A stretch of DNA of 64,000 nucleotides, taken from assembly GCF_000973725.1 (NCBI RefSeq), contig NZ_CP009621.1, positions 3,527,001 through 3,591,000 of the forward strand, in the 5' to 3' direction. The notes under the pieces are model-generated. The model ran no database searches and was not told where the DNA came from. It saw only the letters and a program-made list of their open reading frames with translations. Source of the stretch: Pontibacter korlensis. GTDB lineage: Bacteria; Bacteroidota; Bacteroidia; Cytophagales; Hymenobacteraceae. Both the position numbers and the translations under genes were made by a program. Shown here one piece after another: positions 18,165 through 26,896 of this stretch. Numbering within the stretch: the first letter of the stretch is position 1; every line of letters begins with the position of its first letter.

Positions 18165-18406
18165 GGTAGCGATTTTTGGTGATAGACACTGTATTACTGA
18201 AGTACGAATTTCTGCCTTTTCCAGAGGACTTGTTCATGTATACAAGTAAACCAGCAGTAGTGGCATGTCTGCTGTTAAAGCTGAATAGCATCGGGACAAG
18301 GTGTAAAGCTCAGTTACTGGATCCGAGTTTTGTGATCAAGAGGTTTTAAAGCCTCGGATGTGTTTGGCTGCTTGCCTTACAGGTATAGCCAACCCACAGG
18401 CTCTTG

Positions 18407-19606
18407 TTATGAGGCTTTGTGTACTTTGCCTGAAAAGAGCAGGTGTACGGCCAGAGCCAGAGATGAAAACACCAAGCCGACTAACACCACGCCGTTCCAG
18501 CGCCATAGCTGCCAAGCCTGGCTGGCAAGAATCGTTCCGGTAGCGCCTCCCATAAAGTAGGTAAACATGTATACCGTATTCAGGCGGTTGCGAGCCTCAG
18601 GATTAAGCGAAAAGATGAGGGTTTGGTTCGAGATATGAGAACCCTGCAAGCCAAGGTCCAGCAGTATAACGCCTATCACCAGCCCCGCAATACTATAGCT
18701 AAAGAAACCGAACACAATATAGGAGATGATAACCATGGCAAGTGTAGCTGCCTGTATGTACCGGGTGTCATACTTGTCGCTCAGCTTGCCAGTTACCGAG
18801 GCCATAACAGCACCGCCTGCACCTACCAGGCCAAATGCGCCAGCAACATCGCTCCCTGCATAGAAAGGAGGCCCTTCGAGCAGGAACACAAGCGTTGTCC
18901 AGAAGCCGCCGAAGCAGGCGAAAGCCAGTGCGCCACGCACAGAAGCCAGGCGAAGCATCGGCTCGGTTCGGAACAGGTGTACCAGCGACTTCATCAGGCT
19001 CTTATAGTTGCCCTTAAACTGCGGGTGCACTTCCGGAAGCAGAAAGTAAATGACAATCCACAACACAAACATCAGCCCTGTAGCAATCAAAAACATTGCC
19101 CGCCACCCCAGATGCTCCCCCACAAAACCACTGACAGTACGCGAAAGCAATACGCCTATCAGCAAACCACTCATAACGATACCTACTGCTTTTCCACGCT
19201 CCTCTGGTTTTGCCAGGTGTGCCGCCATGGGCACAAACAGTTGGGGCACCACCGAAGAGGCCCCGATCAGCAGACTGGCCACCATCAGAGTATAAATGTT
19301 AGGGGAGAAGGCAGCCAGCAGCAAAGACAGCATGATCAGCACAAAATCAACCATGATCAGGCGCTTGCGCCGCAGCATATCACCCAAAGGGATGATGAAC
19401 AATAAGCCGATGGCATAGCCGACCTGTGCCAGCATGGCTACCGTACCGGCACTAGCCTCTGAAACTTGGAAAGTATTGGCAATTTTGCCCAGCAAGGGCT
19501 GGTTGTAATAGTTGTTTGCCACCACCATTCCGGATGCAATGGTCATAAGCCAAAGAGTGGAGCGGGTTAATGGTGGTTCGGCAGTAGAGGTATTTGTTGT
19601 AGTCAT
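18407..19606 (-). CDS. Major facilitator superfamily exporter
   Basis: About 399 residues with 12 hydrophobic segments. The loop IPLGDMLRRKRLIM after segment 2 is the MFS motif A variant, and GLLIGVLLSRTVSGFVGEHLGW carries the motif C (antiporter-like) pattern. It belongs to the drug/sugar-efflux (DHA/AraJ-like) group; the substrate cannot be told. The ATG at 19606 (MTTTNTS) is preferred over a GTG 60 bp upstream. Confidence 0.88.
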   Translation of the reverse strand: MTTTNTSTAEPPLTRSTLWLMTIASGMVVANNYYNQPLLGKIANTFQVSEASAGTVAMLAQVGYAIGLLFIIPLGDMLRRKRLIMVDFVLIMLSLLLAAFSPNIYTLMVASLLIGASSVVPQLFVPMAAHLAKPEERGKAVGIVMSGLLIGVLLSRTVSGFVGEHLGWRAMFLIATGLMFVLWIVIYFLLPEVHPQFKGNYKSLMKSLVHLFRTEPMLRLASVRGALAFACFGGFWTTLVFLLEGPPFYAGSDVAGAFGLVGAGGAVMASVTGKLSDKYDTRYIQAATLAMVIISYIVFGFFSYSIAGLVIGVILLDLGLQGSHISNQTLIFSLNPEARNRLNTVYMFTYFMGGATGTILASQAWQLWRWNGVVLVGLVFSSLALAVHLLFSGKVHKAS

Positions 19607-19712
19607 TGATGTGGTAAAGCGGTAGTGTACAGGCTTCTCCCCAGGCAGGTAAATCTGCCTGCACAACCTGTGGCTGCACGAGTAAGTTTTAGTCAGCCAA
19701 AAACACTATACG

Positions 19713-19773
19713 TGCCGCAGCGCATTTAGCTTACCTGCTGTTAAGGCTTGGTGTGGCTAAATGCGCTGCGGCA
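19713..19773. repeat. 18-bp perfect inverted repeat
   Basis: tgccgcagcgcatttagc (19713-19730) is repeated inverted at 19756-19773 with a 25-nt loop, between two minus-strand genes. A minus-strand transcript would continue into a short U-rich run, so it may be the terminator of the 19788 gene. The GC-rich arm and long loop are atypical for one. Confidence 0.6.
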
Positions 19774-19787
19774 GTAAGTATTGTTTG

Positions 19788-20219
19788 TTAAATTTCATCC
19801 GGCTCATCTTTGCTGGCACCGGGAGGGTTAAACAAGCCCCAGTCGTCCCAGATATAGTTCCAGGGGTTAAAGCTGGTGATCCACTCCAAAAAGAGTACCC
19901 GGTACTCTTCGATAGCCCGGCGCAGTAACGGAAGGTAAGAGATGTCCTCAAAGCCGTAGAGCTCCAAAGCAGTACAGTTTGTAATCAGGTCGCGGGCAGC
20001 TTTCCGTATCAGCACGGCACTCTCCATCTGCATATCATAGAGATCGGCACTTAAGGCTCCTGCTACTTTTACGTTAAGGGTAGCTGCGTCCTCCAGCATA
20101 AGCTTGCGCAGGTGCTGCAGCAACTCGTCCTCCTCAGGCACCAGCCCCACAATGCACGACGTAAGGTGGTAAATTTCTTCCCCCTTGCGGTAAATCGGCT
20201 GGTTTTGGTAATCGTGCAT
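19788..20219 (-). CDS. Conserved hypothetical helical protein
   Basis: This 143-residue protein is mostly helical, with no signal peptide. Recognisable stretches are YRKGEEIYHLTSCIVGLVPE, a central AGALSADLYDMQMESAVLIR and a Trp-rich end (WITSFNPWNYIWDDWGLF). It lies upstream of the MFS gene and 33 bp after the MaoC-like gene on the same strand, so it may be co-transcribed with the latter. No family assignment is possible from sequence alone. Confidence 0.7.
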   Translation of the reverse strand: MHDYQNQPIYRKGEEIYHLTSCIVGLVPEEDELLQHLRKLMLEDAATLNVKVAGALSADLYDMQMESAVLIRKAARDLITNCTALELYGFEDISYLPLLRRAIEEYRVLFLEWITSFNPWNYIWDDWGLFNPPGASKDEPDEI

Positions 20220-20252
20220 AGGTGCCAGTTTAGAAGGTGACGCTAATCCTTC

Positions 20253-20720
20253 TTAGTCGTTGAAGTGGTACAGGAAGGTGATGATGCCTGTGAAAGCCGG
20301 CTTTTTGCTGTCTTCGATTTCCAGGGTTACTTCCAGGCTCGCTTTGGCAATACCGCGCAGGTTTTTTACTGACAGGAGCTTGGCACGCAGGCGCACGCGG
20401 CTGTTTACCGTTACAGCCTGGTTAAAGCGAAGGCTTTCGATTTCGTAATTCACCTGCATTTTCAGGTTACGGATAGAGGCAATTTGTGTCCAGAGGTAAG
20501 GCAGCAGCGATACCGTAAGGTAGCCATGAGCGATAGTGGCCCCGAAAGGAGTCTCTGTTTTTGCGCGTTCCGCATCCAGGTGAATCCACTGGTGGTCAAG
20601 GGTGGCGTCGGCAAATTTGCTTATCTGCTCCTGCGTAATGGTGTGATAATCAGATACACCCATTTCCTTTCCTTCGTATTGGGTAAGCTCTTCTAGGGTG
20701 TTAATGACTAACTGGCTCAT
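20253..20720 (-). CDS. MaoC-type (R)-hydratase
   Basis: A 155-residue single hot-dog protein of the MaoC family. FADATLDHQWIHLD contains the catalytic Asp and His of (R)-specific enoyl-CoA hydratases, and GATIAHGYLTVSLLPYLW is the second family motif. It would hydrate a trans-2-enoyl-CoA to an (R)-3-hydroxyacyl-CoA, or be a related hydratase. The actual substrate is unknown. The length is typical for the family. Confidence 0.88.
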   Translation of the reverse strand: MSQLVINTLEELTQYEGKEMGVSDYHTITQEQISKFADATLDHQWIHLDAERAKTETPFGATIAHGYLTVSLLPYLWTQIASIRNLKMQVNYEIESLRFNQAVTVNSRVRLRAKLLSVKNLRGIAKASLEVTLEIEDSKKPAFTGIITFLYHFND

Positions 20721-20963
20721 GTAGTAAGGTTGTTTGGTTTGTTGCGTTGTTTTAGGGTATTATAAAGCTAATATACTATGTTTTGGTGAGAGCCTTGTTA
20801 TGGCGAACCTGTTTTAGCAGAACTTAGATGTGTTAACAGCATTTCAGAAGATGTTTACCAGCTGCAGTAGTGGCAGGTACAACATACCGAAGGCAAGTAA
20901 AACAAACTGCTCCGGATCCAGTTTATACTTTTAAATTAGCAAAAACCACATTTACCTGTAACC

Positions 20964-21860
20964 ATGAAGTATAACCAGCTGGGAAAATCTGACCTGAATG
21001 TAAGTGAAGTAAGCTTTGGATGTATGTCGCTGCAAGGCAGCCACAACGAAAACGCAGGCTTACTGCACAGGGCGCTCGACCAGGGCATCAACTTTTTTGA
21101 TACGGCTGATTTATACGACAAAGGGGAGAATGAGGTAACAGTGGGCAAGGCTTTTCGTGGCATGCGTGATCAAGTAGTACTGGCTACCAAAGTTGGAAAC
21201 CAGTGGCGACCCGATGGCAGCGGCTGGGATTGGAACCCTACCAAAGCATATATACTGGAAGCAGTGGAGGCGAGCCTGCAGCGACTGCAAACAGATTATA
21301 TTGACCTGTACCAGTTGCATGGCGGCACCATTGATGACCCGATAGACGAAACTATAGAAGCCTTCGAACTACTTAAGCAGCAGGGTAAAATTCGGAACTA
21401 CGGCATTTCCTCTATCCGCCCCAACGTGATACGGGAGTATGTGAACCGTTCCGGTATAGTGAGTGTAATGATGCAGTATAGCCTGCTGGACCGTCGGCCG
21501 GAAGAGGCAGCCCTGGACCTGCTACAGCAGCACAAAATAGGTGTGCTGGCACGTGGGGGGCTGGCACAGGGGCTTTTAGCTGGTAAGCCTGTCAAGTCCT
21601 ATCTAAATTATACTTCAGAGGAAGTGCAAAAGGCTGCCGATGCAGTGCAGGCAGTAGCAGGAAACACGCATGAAGCCTCTGGAACTGCTGTCCGGTTTGT
21701 GCTGCAGCACCCGGCTATCACTTCTGCCGTACTCGGCATCCGGACTAATGCACAGCTAGAAGATGCACTGTTGGCCGCTAAGGCAGCACCGCTTAAGCCA
21801 GAAGAACTGGAGACGCTGCAAGCCGTATTGCCAGCCAATAAGTATGAGCAGCACCGGTAG
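20964..21860 (+). CDS. Aldo/keto reductase
   Basis: This 298-residue cytoplasmic TIM-barrel oxidoreductase is NADPH-dependent by family. FFDTADLYDKGENE supplies catalytic Asp and Tyr, VVLATKVGNQW the catalytic Lys, and LQTDYIDLYQLHGG the active-site His. YGISSIRPNVIREYV is typical of the AKR family. It is a monocistronic gene; the substrate is unresolved. Confidence 0.92.
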   Translation: MKYNQLGKSDLNVSEVSFGCMSLQGSHNENAGLLHRALDQGINFFDTADLYDKGENEVTVGKAFRGMRDQVVLATKVGNQWRPDGSGWDWNPTKAYILEAVEASLQRLQTDYIDLYQLHGGTIDDPIDETIEAFELLKQQGKIRNYGISSIRPNVIREYVNRSGIVSVMMQYSLLDRRPEEAALDLLQQHKIGVLARGGLAQGLLAGKPVKSYLNYTSEEVQKAADAVQAVAGNTHEASGTAVRFVLQHPAITSAVLGIRTNAQLEDALLAAKAAPLKPEELETLQAVLPANKYEQHR

Positions 21861-22084
21861 GACCTTCCGTCTAATAACAGGAGGGGACGTATTTTAGCTG
21901 TTTTCTGCTTGTGGGTTTACTGGTACGTACAAGCGCTTATACTTGCTTTGGCTATACTTCTATAGCCTTTACATGGCGCTAGCTTTCGCATGTGCCTGTG
22001 TGCAACTCGATACAAGTTGTACTCTCTAGCTACAGATCAGCCTCAGCTTTACAACCTGCTTGTTTCATCTCCTGCTTTGGAGCG

Positions 22085-22345
22085 CTCCAGGCCGCGGGGC
22101 CTCGTCCTTGGGTATCACGCTGCTTTCACTTCCTTTGCTCCTGCGTCGCAATGCCTTTCAGGCACCGGAACCTCTCGAGGCGCTCAACCCAAGGACTGGG
22201 ATCAGATTTGATAGCCGCTGTTCTTCAACTGTCTCCTTGAGGTCAAGTGAGATGAGAGTCGAAACTTGCGTCCGTAGGTCAGAGGGGTGTAATCGTCGGC
22301 TGAACAAATTCCCCTCCTTGGAGGGCTTAAGGGTGGGTGCACCCG
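22085..22345 (+). repeat. Dispersed intergenic repeat, copy 1
   Basis: A stretch of about 260 bp has a reverse-complement match at 32509-32755. The strongest block (22145-22207) differs at one base over about 60 bp. The far end, ttcccctccttggagggctta followed by gggtgggtg (about 22309-22339), also recurs. The section between (about 22208-22305) is diverged. It is GC-rich with palindromic pieces and has no open frame shared by both copies. The class of element is unknown. Confidence 0.75.
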
Positions 22346-22419
22346 GATAGCTGAAACTGCAAAGCCAGCAAACGGTAGTCTATAAACGATACATTGAGCG
22401 TCAGAAGACTCGGCAATAA

Positions 22420-22461
22420 AAAAGCGGAAGCAGCAAGTATGTCCTTGCTGCTTCCGCTTTT
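22420..22461 (-). terminator. Intrinsic terminator of the lysine-rich micro-gene
   Basis: A perfect 18-bp stem (22420-22437 with 22444-22461) around a 6-nt loop, with a U-tract in minus-strand orientation. It lies 52 bp downstream of the lysine-rich gene stop. Confidence 0.8.
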
Positions 22462-22513
22462 GATCTCTAAGCAATATAGTACTCTTCCTGAGCGGTAGAG
22501 AGGCTATTGGTGC

Positions 22514-22621
22514 TTAGTCGTAGCTGTTCTTTTTCTTTTCCAGTTTAGCGGCCTTTTTCTCCTTTTCAGTTTTAGCCGGCTTTTTCTTTACATCCTTTTT
22601 TGCGTCTTTAGACTTTGCCAT
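22514..22621 (-). CDS. Lysine-rich micro-protein (35 residues)
   Basis: An ATG at 22621 opens a 35-codon frame (MAKSKDAKKDVKKKPAKTEK and so on, ending KKKNSYD) with a TAA at 22514. Nearly half of the residues are lysine. There is no signal peptide or known domain. It could bind nucleic acid or acidic polymers, but that is only composition-based. A strong minus-strand terminator 52 bp downstream and the absence of other genes around it support a real transcript. Confidence 0.5.
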   Translation of the reverse strand: MAKSKDAKKDVKKKPAKTEKEKKAAKLEKKKNSYD

Positions 22622-22758
22622 GAGTAAGGGGATTAATAGTTTAGCTAAAGGTACGTCAATTCTTAACAGATAGTCTGTAGTTGAATCATTTAGATGTAAC
22701 TATTTAGCTCTGTTGGCTGTTTTATCCTCCTTCAGCACAATAGCTGTACCTGTTTCTG

Positions 22759-23070
22759 TCAGGAGTAATGCACTTGCAGTTCTCCTGCTTCCAGGCCCAG
22801 GGCTATGCCTTGCAACAGGATGCGGCTGTTGGGGTGGACAGGGTCGCTCAAGTCTTTCTCTATATCGCTGATGCTGGTTTCCAGCGGATCGCCTTCAAAG
22901 AAACGGAACCACAGGACTTTATCAGTTTCTTCTTCCTCGTCATCATCGTGCATTACCTGCAGCTCAATTTCCCTTAGCCGTGAAATCAAAACAGGAAGGT
23001 CTATCTGGTTGTCGAGGTATTCATTAAAGGCGGCACTGGCGATGCTGGTGTATTGTGCTTGCTTTGTCAT
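22759..23070 (-). CDS. Hypothetical acidic protein
   Basis: A 103-residue protein with an acidic patch (MHDDDEEEETDKVLWF) and no signal peptide or known domain. The reading frame is open upstream through the Nudix remnant as far as its TAG at 23257, so a Met is not strictly defined. ATG 23070 gives a sensible N-terminus. Function unknown. Confidence 0.55.
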   Translation of the reverse strand: MTKQAQYTSIASAAFNEYLDNQIDLPVLISRLREIELQVMHDDDEEEETDKVLWFRFFEGDPLETSISDIEKDLSDPVHPNSRILLQGIALGLEAGELQVHYS

Positions 23071-23099
23071 GGTGTACTGGCTTTGACGTTTGTACGTGA

Positions 23100-23460
23100 A
23101 ATGTTGCCGAATGCATTTACGCTCCTTCAGCCGGCCAAAGATAAGCTGATCGTCCGGAGAAATAAGCGCCCTATCGGTATAAGATAGCCATACTATCGCA
23201 TCAAGTTCAGCAGAGGCAGCTATGGTGCCCGTGTACTCGCCCTGATAGCAGGTTGTCTATACCTGCATCGCCTCAGGGTGGCTGTCGACCTGCGCCCGGA
23301 ACAGGCCGGTATACCTCATACTTTCTTTCACCAGGTTTACGGTCAATTCTTCCTGTATCTCCCGTTGCAATACCTGGAAGTCCGTTTCGCCTGCTACGCG
23401 TTTGCCGTCTGTATTGCAGTGCTTTGTTATACCCTTGCTGCGTATTCTGCCGTTCTGGAT
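23100..23460 (-). pseudogene. Decayed Nudix hydrolase
   Basis: Read on the minus strand, this frame gives GKRVAGETDFQVLQREIQEE, a Nudix-box-like segment, then YTGLFRAQVDSHPEAMQV, an in-frame TAG (23257-23259) where a Gln codon would fit, then TTCYQGEYTGTIAASAELD, IVWLSYTDRALISPDDQLIF and a C-terminal helix. A TAG also stops the frame just before the segment that should be its N-terminus, and no start is visible. The frame then runs without a stop into the 22759 gene. A Nudix hydrolase of the 8-oxo-dGTPase/ADP-ribose type is the likely ancestor. Confidence 0.7.
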
Positions 23461-23547
23461 CTAGATCCGGGCCAGTTTTCCGATGATCTTCCTGTACTGG
23501 AAAGAGTTGCTGGGAGTAAAGCTGAGCTGCCTACCAGTTTAACTGAA

Positions 23548-25773
23548 CTACTCCAGCTCTTCTACCGCCTGCTTCAGGTTACCGGAAATGGTATGCAGCC
23601 ATTTTAGCTGATCAGAAATAAGGCGGGCCTCCTTCAGGTTTTTTAAAAAGCCGGGGGCAATGGGTTTATAAGCTGCTCCGTCCAACTGACGGTTGCGTAC
23701 GGCAACAAGTGCGTTATACCTGCCCTCCAGATGTCTGTAAGCCTCTACCAACTCCTCTTTTGCCACTTTCTCTGCCTGCACCTCCTGTTGCAGTGCTTGC
23801 AGGGCTTGCGCCAGGTTAGCGTCTATCGATTTTATGATCAGGTTGAAGTAATCTGAGGCGGCCTCTGCGTTGTTGTCCCGGATAAAAGTACCCAGCGCAG
23901 CCGCAGCAGCCAGAAAGGTATGGTTCAGGCCAACAATTTCGTAGATCTCCATCAGGTGCTGCTGCGTGGATTTCGGCTCCTGGCTCATCCGCTGGAAAGC
24001 AGCGTTCAGGTTGCCCATCTGCAGGAAAGCTTCTTTCCGGGCGAGCTTATAAGCCGTGGTATTTTGTGTTTTGTGCTGGTTATAGCTGGCTATCTCGGCC
24101 AGGTAGTTGCGGTTGGCGTTCAGGGCCTTCACAATACTCCCTTTTATACTTAAAGATTCCCACGATGGCCACAAAAAGGAAATAGCTCCCATGGCAATGG
24201 CAGCCCCTGTCAGCGTATCAATCACCCTGAACTGGATCGCACTGAAGGCATTGGGGGTGATGAGGGCGTAGATAAAGATAATGCCGGTGGTAACGAAGAT
24301 AGAGGAGGTGCGGTAGTTTTTCTGAATAAAAGCGAAGGAAAGTATAAGAGATACCAAAGCCAGGATGCCATACAAGTAGGTATTCTGCACCAGGAATACC
24401 ACCAAGCCTGCTATCACGGCACCTAGCAGGGTACCGTACAGCCTGTGCTTCGCCCGTTCTTTGGTAAGGGAATAGCCAGGCCGCATAATCACTACAATCG
24501 TGAGCAGTATCCAATAGGCGTTCTGTATCGGGAAAATGATGCCCAGTAAATAGCCTGACAGCATGGCGATCGTAAGCCGGGCAGCATGTTTAAAAATGGG
24601 CGATTGAGGCGAGAAATTCTCCTTCAAGATCCGCACATCATAATCCTGCTGGGTAATAAACCGCTGCCTCTCCCTGCTTTGCAAGCCAATGCTTTGCTGG
24701 CCCTCCAGGTCCTGGTGCACCCGCTCGATAGAGGTTATCTTTTGCAGCAGCTTTTCTTCATAATCCAGCAGGTTGTGGAGCAGCAGCGCACCCTCCCGGG
24801 CCTGGGGCAGCTTCAGTTCTTCCACATACTGCCGGATGCTTTGGCGGCACTTTTCCAGCAAGGGCTCCAGGTCTTTCTCCGCTGATAAAGCATAGCCCCT
24901 TTGCATACTATCAGCCACGTTATCCAGCTTGGCCGACAGCTCAAAAACCAGTTTAAGGAACGGCAGTAAAACCCTGACCGAATGCCCGAACAGCTCTCTT
25001 GCGCGCTCGTAGTTGGCCGGGTTGGCAAGCGATAACTCCAGTATGTCGATCAGTTCGATAAAGATCAGGAGTTGCTTGCGGTGGTAGTTGGAGGTGCCGG
25101 TTCTTTGCCTTTCGTGTAGGAGAATCTCCCGCAAAGACTCGTGTATCTCGTTTAGCTTCACCTGCAGGTTGTAGAGCTCTTTCTGCAGGGCCTCCTGGTC
25201 CTGGCTCTCCGTAGCCAGTTTGCCGCGCAGCTGTATGTAGTAGGCTGTTTGCCGTAAGCAGTCAATAATAAGGTTTTCGATTTGCCGCCTTTGCAGCAGC
25301 GAATGGAAAATAACCGAAAGCAGCAGCGCCCACAGGCCACCTAGTCCAATCAGCAAGCCATGTATAAAAATGTCGGCACCGGTATGCGCGTGTACGAAGC
25401 TTAGTACAATGGCCATCAGCCCTGCAAAGGATACCAGGGAAGCACGAAAGCCGTAAACCGAGATAAAGGAAATGAAAAACACCAGCACCGCCAGCACCGG
25501 AAGCAGCAGGTACAGACTACCTGAGGCCAAGTTAATGGCCATACTGGCTAGCATGGCAATGGCCGCAGAAACAAGTATACCTATGGTTTTATGCTGTCTG
25601 CTGCCCGGCACGTCGCTCCCCGATGCCAGCACTGCCCCAATGGTAATACTCAAAAAGTAAGGCACCTGCCCGAGCCATACCCCCAGTGCAACAGGCACAG
25701 CAGCGCCAAACATGATCACTAGTGCTTTTACAAAGTCGTTACTCCTGATAAATTGTCTCAGCTCTTGAAGCAT
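23548..25773 (-). CDS. FUSC-family membrane protein (YccS/YhfK-like)
   Basis: About 741 residues with two hydrophobic blocks, one near the N-terminus (ALVIMFGAAVPVALGVWL through GLLIGLGGLWALLLSVIF) and one in the second half (ILLTIVVIMRPGYSLTKERA followed by GTLLGAVIAGLVVFLVQ). A long helical cytoplasmic region separates them. PGYSLTKERAKHRLYGTLLG is the FUSC signature found in aromatic-acid efflux (AaeB) and YccS proteins. It is an inner-membrane, efflux-like protein of unknown substrate. ATG 25773 (MLQELRQFI) is chosen over an upstream start that adds 46 unrelated residues. Confidence 0.88.
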   Translation of the reverse strand: MLQELRQFIRSNDFVKALVIMFGAAVPVALGVWLGQVPYFLSITIGAVLASGSDVPGSRQHKTIGILVSAAIAMLASMAINLASGSLYLLLPVLAVLVFFISFISVYGFRASLVSFAGLMAIVLSFVHAHTGADIFIHGLLIGLGGLWALLLSVIFHSLLQRRQIENLIIDCLRQTAYYIQLRGKLATESQDQEALQKELYNLQVKLNEIHESLREILLHERQRTGTSNYHRKQLLIFIELIDILELSLANPANYERARELFGHSVRVLLPFLKLVFELSAKLDNVADSMQRGYALSAEKDLEPLLEKCRQSIRQYVEELKLPQAREGALLLHNLLDYEEKLLQKITSIERVHQDLEGQQSIGLQSRERQRFITQQDYDVRILKENFSPQSPIFKHAARLTIAMLSGYLLGIIFPIQNAYWILLTIVVIMRPGYSLTKERAKHRLYGTLLGAVIAGLVVFLVQNTYLYGILALVSLILSFAFIQKNYRTSSIFVTTGIIFIYALITPNAFSAIQFRVIDTLTGAAIAMGAISFLWPSWESLSIKGSIVKALNANRNYLAEIASYNQHKTQNTTAYKLARKEAFLQMGNLNAAFQRMSQEPKSTQQHLMEIYEIVGLNHTFLAAAAALGTFIRDNNAEAASDYFNLIIKSIDANLAQALQALQQEVQAEKVAKEELVEAYRHLEGRYNALVAVRNRQLDGAAYKPIAPGFLKNLKEARLISDQLKWLHTISGNLKQAVEELE

Positions 25774-25918
25774 AATGCTAATGTACGGGAAGTAGCGGCA
25801 CGAGGCCGCCTGCTTAGTATTGCTGTTTTCTGATGGTTTTGTTTTTAGTTGCTGTATTAAGGAATCAAGCCGCTGTTTACGCCCTGATCCGGACACATCC
25901 GTTACGGGCACTGAAAAC

Positions 25919-26683
25919 TTAGTGCTGGATCTGTGGCCTGATTTGATATTTGTTCAGTTGTTTCTGCCAAAAAGGGGAGAGTGCGTTAAAAGCCATGTCG
26001 CTGAAGATACCTTCCGCAATTACCTTGTTGTTTTGGACCACACGGTAGCGTACCGGGAAAACGAGTTTATCAGACACTTTTACAAAGTCATACTCATCCC
26101 CGAAGCGCTCGTAGGCACCTGTTTCAGGGGTAGGCGAAGAAGACGTGATCACTTCACCTTTTGTGTTTACGAACATGTCGAGGCGCATGTCCGGGGACTG
26201 GCTATTATGTACCCGGACAATGTCGAGTTGTTGGCCTTTGTATAGGTACGTGCCCAGGTAGGTATAGCGCGCCTCAGGAGCATTGAGCAAGTATAGGAAA
26301 TTGAAAAAGACGGATCGTCTGAGTGCATCATGGATCGTTTTGTTTTCCTGCTCCGATAGGGCAGGATGACTAATTGTAGTGCCCACCACCGTTGTGTCAG
26401 TCCCTGCCACATCCAGGCGCACAATGTGCGGTTGGCGCAGGTGCACATACCAGTGCTGCGACACCCGGACCGTGTCCTTCTCCCGGTAAGCTTCCCGCGT
26501 CAGGGTATAGGTCATGAAGTCAATCTGCCGGAGTGCTTGCTGGCCACCAAGTGCTTGGATCATACGCGCCTTCACAACAGCGGCCTTACGCTCAGCTGCC
26601 TTCTTATGAGTTGGAGTTTGAGCAAGTAATGTGGGGATGGCGATAAGAAAACAGAAGCTTACAGCAGCAAGCAGTTTTTTCAT
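25919..26683 (-). CDS. Hypothetical exported protein, lipoprotein-localisation-like
   Basis: This 254-residue protein has a Sec signal peptide (MKKLLAAVSFCFLIAIPTLLAQ). The mature part alternates beta strands such as YTYLGTYLYKGQQLDIVRV and KGEVITSSS ... DEYDFVKVSDKLVFPVRYR, giving a barrel-like pattern reminiscent of LolA/LppX-type folds, though no defining motif is seen. It should lie in the periplasm. It starts about 215 bp from the divergent serine hydrolase. Function unknown. Confidence 0.75.
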   Translation of the reverse strand: MKKLLAAVSFCFLIAIPTLLAQTPTHKKAAERKAAVVKARMIQALGGQQALRQIDFMTYTLTREAYREKDTVRVSQHWYVHLRQPHIVRLDVAGTDTTVVGTTISHPALSEQENKTIHDALRRSVFFNFLYLLNAPEARYTYLGTYLYKGQQLDIVRVHNSQSPDMRLDMFVNTKGEVITSSSPTPETGAYERFGDEYDFVKVSDKLVFPVRYRVVQNNKVIAEGIFSDMAFNALSPFWQKQLNKYQIRPQIQH

Positions 26684-26896
26684 AGTTCATGGAGCCTGAA
26701 TGGGTAAATATACAAGCAATTTTTCAGCCGGTACCATGATAGCCAAGAATAATGCACCTCCAGCTCATCCGTCACCAATAACGTAAATTTGTTGATTCCT
26801 TGGTTTGGTTGATATAATCAAATCAATTCCGAGGTACAATAAAATCTGCCTGCCTATTTTACGTAAAGCAATAAAGTCCCTCTTAGTCCAGGAATT

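Larger units (their letters stand above)
21861..22513. other. Intergenic region with a dispersed repeat and a terminator
   Basis: No convincing gene. Short frames here (for example 21990-22211) overlap the repeat and have no recognised domain. The region holds repeat copy 1 (22085-22345) and the terminator at 22420. Confidence 0.6.

Noticed and set aside
18623..19405. 260-residue plus-strand frame opposite the MFS gene
   Set aside because: Antisense to a membrane protein, Gln- and His-rich with no family; a shadow of the MFS gene.
21990..22350. Overlapping plus-strand frames at the repeat
   Set aside because: They lie in the dispersed repeat, in several frames, with no domain or conserved start; better explained as non-coding repeat.
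23253..23607. Plus-strand frames MSIPASPQGG and MAVDLRPEQA
   Set aside because: They are antisense to the Nudix remnant and the FUSC gene end; no domain seen.
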